Source: Diphasiastrum complanatum (Eukaryota; Streptophyta; Lycopodiopsida; Lycopodiales; Lycopodiaceae). Taken from it: a stretch of 64,000 nucleotides of DNA. Every line of letters starts with the position of its first letter. Position 1 is the first letter of the stretch. Both the position numbers and the translations under genes were made by a program. The stretch is taken from the NCBI GenBank assembly GCA_029204225.1, contig CM055097.1, forward strand, positions 14,666,282-14,730,281, read 5' to 3'. Below are positions 61,380 to 64,000 of the stretch, one piece after another. The notes under the pieces were generated by a model, which saw only the letters and a list, made by a program, of their open reading frames with translations, had not been told where the DNA came from and did not search any database.

Positions 61380-62060
61380 TTCAAAGTTCAGATCTCAAGT
61401 TTAATAACTTGAAGTCATTGAAGACTTGGCCATCTTCAAGGACTTCCACAAAACTTGCATTTAGATCAAGTCTGCAAAAATGCATTACCTTTTTCAACAG
61501 CTTTGGCGTTTTCGCATTTCCCCGAAATGCGACATTTGCATAGTTCAAAAGTTTAACTGTTTTTAACACACCTTCGGCTCTTTGCAAAAAATGCGCAGAG
61601 AGAGAAATCTCGAAGGTCATCTAATTTTCATGCGTTAGACTGTTTTGAAGACACCACCGATTTTTTAAACACACCTTCGGCTCTTTGCAAAAAATGCGAA
61701 GAGAGAGAAAAATCCTGAAGGTCGTCTAAAATAAACGAGGAACGTTCCAGCGCCCTCCTTGTCCGCGTCAACGATGCTGAATTATTGACCGTAAATACTA
61801 TGTATAGTTGTCACAGAAGCCATACACTTCCAAGTACAACGGCTTTCCTAATCAGGTGACAAGCATTGAATGTAATTAATACACGGATGAAGTTTATAAA
61901 TAGATCATCCAAGCATAGATTATGTGTTGCTCCATCCATGAGACACATTATTTGAGCCTCCCAATTATGTCATCATTTTTGGTTGTAATTGTTATTTTGT
62001 ATTGTGCTTCAGTGTAATACAGCAGCAGCTTGTTTTTATCTGTGTACAACGTAGATGAAT
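61380..62060 (+). repeat. LTR-like segment with tandem U3 repeat and TATA box
   Basis: AACACACCTTCGGCTCTTTG with CAAAAAATGCG follows at 61565 and again at 61668, offset 103 bp, each ending in GAAGGTCRTCTAA. A hairpin TCGCATTTC/GAAATGCGA lies near 61512-61532. TTTATAAATAG is near 61889. The CTTCGG/ATGCG words resemble the copia LTR at 22.4-22.7 kb. No internal region is attached, so a solo LTR is likely. Confidence 0.45.
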
Positions 62061-62515
62061 GCTTGTTGTGATTGAATGCACTTTCATTGCTATTTGATCG
62101 CGCTTGTTTACTCACTCTGATCAGAACACGAACATCTACGACTCCTCAGTTTCTAATCAGACGATGGCTATCTTTGACGCCTGAGGAACTCGCGTTATCA
62201 TACTACTCTTCCATTTCCTTCAAAATCACGTTGAATCTGATTTTAGTAGTACCACACACAAACCATCTCTAATCTTTTCGGCGGACTATCCTTTTGTTTC
62301 AGAGTATGAATTAATTTTTAAGATCCTATTGGGCAATTAGAACACTTAAAGTTGTGATTACATTTATCATAAGCTGTCTATTAGATTGTTTTTGCATTTA
62401 ACAGTTGATTAGAATGGGAGAACTGCCTTCCGCAATATTTTTGCTCTCTTCTCCGTTCACATTCTTCTATCTCCCTTGCCCCATCATCTTGGATCTCTCA
62501 CTCTCTTTCACATTC

Positions 62516-62518
<3 letters not shown>

Positions 62519-62603
<85 letters not shown>
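62519..62603. repeat. (CT)n microsatellite
   Basis: An uninterrupted run of about 42 CT units. Confidence 0.97.
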
Positions 62604-62606
<3 letters not shown>

Positions 62607-62699
62607 CTCTTCTGAAACCATGGTATGTTCATGAATCTGATATGCATATGTATGAATGGTTGTTTAATACCATTTGCATGTCATAAGAAACCATATCCA

Positions 62700-62892
62700 T
62701 TGCTTAATGACCATGCATGTCAGTTTAGACTCTTGCATGTCATGCCATCCTTTGCATAATGACCATGCATGTCAGTTTAGACTCTTGCATGTCATGGTCC
62801 ATGCATGTCAGTTCAGACTATTGCATGTTAAGATTCTATGATCCATCATGATTGCATGTCAAGTTTCTATGATCCTTCATGATTGCATGTCA
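62700..62892. repeat. CATGCATGTC minisatellite
   Basis: 'gaccATGCATGTCAGTTtagactcTTGCATGTCAtg' occurs at about 62709 and 62760 and in shortened form at 62801. Variants with TTGCATGTCAAGWTTCTATGATCC follow at about 62850-62892. Confidence 0.75.
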
Positions 62893-64000
62893 AAAGAATT
62901 AAGATTTATGAAGAAAATCCAATGCTTCTGATAAGCTAAATTTGGAATGAAGACCATTGAAAGGAACTAAGTTTATGTTCCTATTTTGAGTCCCTTTGTG
63001 GAATCCAATGTATATGTAATTGGCATAGGCCAATTGGTTTTGCATAATGAAAAGAAATATATTCCTTCGGGGGGGGGGGCGGGTGTGTCCCCATCTTGAC
63101 CCCTCAGTGCTTCTGCTGTATGTGAATGAGTTTATGTGACCCATTGTTTTTCAAGTCTAATTTGATTTCATTTAAGTTGATTCAAGACTAGCTTTATGTG
63201 AATGATAAATCAATAAGTCTATTGGCCTTTAAGATTTTATGAAGAGACCTTCTCTTTGAGTTCACAAAGAGTATGTATAAAATGATTTGGAGGAGGTAGG
63301 GGTTCCCCATAACCTAAAGCAACAATGTCTTGAAACCATCCTATGGACTACGCAACAATGCCTTTGTTAGCTTATGAATCGGATAAAAGGTAAAGCTTCA
63401 GTACTATCCCAACCAAAGAATAGTCGGATATACATCTCAAGGATGCATAGAGAGAGTTACACAGTTTTACATAGTTCCTCTTGACAAACCAAGAGTGAAC
63501 TCTTTGAAGCCTTTATTCTTATTCCAACAAGGTTACATAAAGCTAAAAAGTAAAATACAGTACTGAAAAGCACCATAAAGCATAACCACTTTCAAGACGT
63601 CTACCTTGTTAAAAATATCACTTCCAACTTGATGTACCTTGTAGATCTCAAGGTAATTGATCTTGATATGATCTCACACGTGTGGAGTCTGTTCCCACGT
63701 GTGAAAGAATGTACATAAGTCACTTTTATAAAGCTAGATTGATTATAGTTTGATCTACACTAGTGTAGAATTGACCTTTGAGTAGAATCTTGAAAATGGT
63801 CAAATTAGTCAAACTTTATGTAAATAGATTGGACTTCCATGTGAATGAGTTATTACTCACACATGTCAAGATACCATTCACACGTGTGGATAAGCTTCTA
63901 GATGATAAGATAAGAAGATTCCATTAGATCCTATTTTATAAGGAATATTCCTATAAATGTGGAAGACCAGCTTTTTGTTTTCTAGCCAAAGAGAATAGTC
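62893..64000. other. Intergenic; ACACGTGT palindromes near right edge
   Basis: A G tract lies at 63069-63078. TCACACGTGTGGA, CCCACGTGTGAAAG and TTCACACGTGTGGATAAG occur at 63675, 63694 and 63881. A TATA-like motif near the right edge could make this the start of another LTR, but the window ends. Confidence 0.35.

Noticed and set aside
62405-62686. Open frame with long Ser-Leu repeat
   Set aside because: Produced by the (CT)n microsatellite.

Overview
This is nuclear DNA of a land plant. It carries two intron-rich plant genes with GT-AG splice sites: eukaryotic translation elongation factor 2 (eEF2) and a GT47 exostosin-type glycosyltransferase. They sit in AT-rich DNA packed with decayed Ty1/copia and Ty3/gypsy retrotransposons that use a Met-tRNA-like primer site. 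There are also a tRNA-derived SINE, microsatellites and G-box-bearing promoters. The eEF2 residues look more like those of mosses and ferns than of flowering plants (for example WCFGP, and [36 protein letters not shown] in pieces). A fern or other non-flowering plant is therefore my guess, held loosely.

Layout. 1-7.4 kb, minus strand: eEF2 with a start-codon exon, an 88-bp exon 2 and a long exon 3 that runs off the left edge. Exon 3 carries several single-base indels, so the reading frame is broken. The 4,982-bp second intron holds a fold-back repeat with a minisatellite core. It also holds a tandem family of about four box C/D snoRNA-like units on the sense strand. The best unit has a canonical C box, D' and D boxes, a closing stem and a 12-nt match to plant 25S rRNA. 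7.2-7.9 kb is the eEF2 upstream region, with repeated ACGTGGC modules. 8-50 kb has no intact host gene. It holds at least four copia lineages and one gypsy element lacking reverse transcriptase, a long decayed coiled-coil ORF of unknown origin (19.4-22.1 kb), and LTR fragments of one recurrent copia family (called A here). It also holds an inverted duplication that joins two 5' retrotransposon ends head to head (29.7-30.2 kb), and one unrecognised minus-strand gene-like fragment (38.4-39.7 kb).

50.5-57.4 kb, minus strand: a complete four-exon GT47 gene of 479 codons with no frame errors. Its 4.35-kb third intron contains a four-copy tandem of tRNA-like units with 100-bp spacing. 58.8 kb: a SINE with a 17-bp target-site duplication. 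59-64 kb is intergenic, with long (TC)n/(AC)n tracts, an LTR-like segment and a CATGCATGTC minisatellite.

The most interesting reading is that the eEF2 locus keeps its splice sites and a snoRNA family in its intron while its protein frame is broken. That would fit a translation-factor gene turning into a snoRNA host gene, but consensus errors in the assembly must be excluded first.
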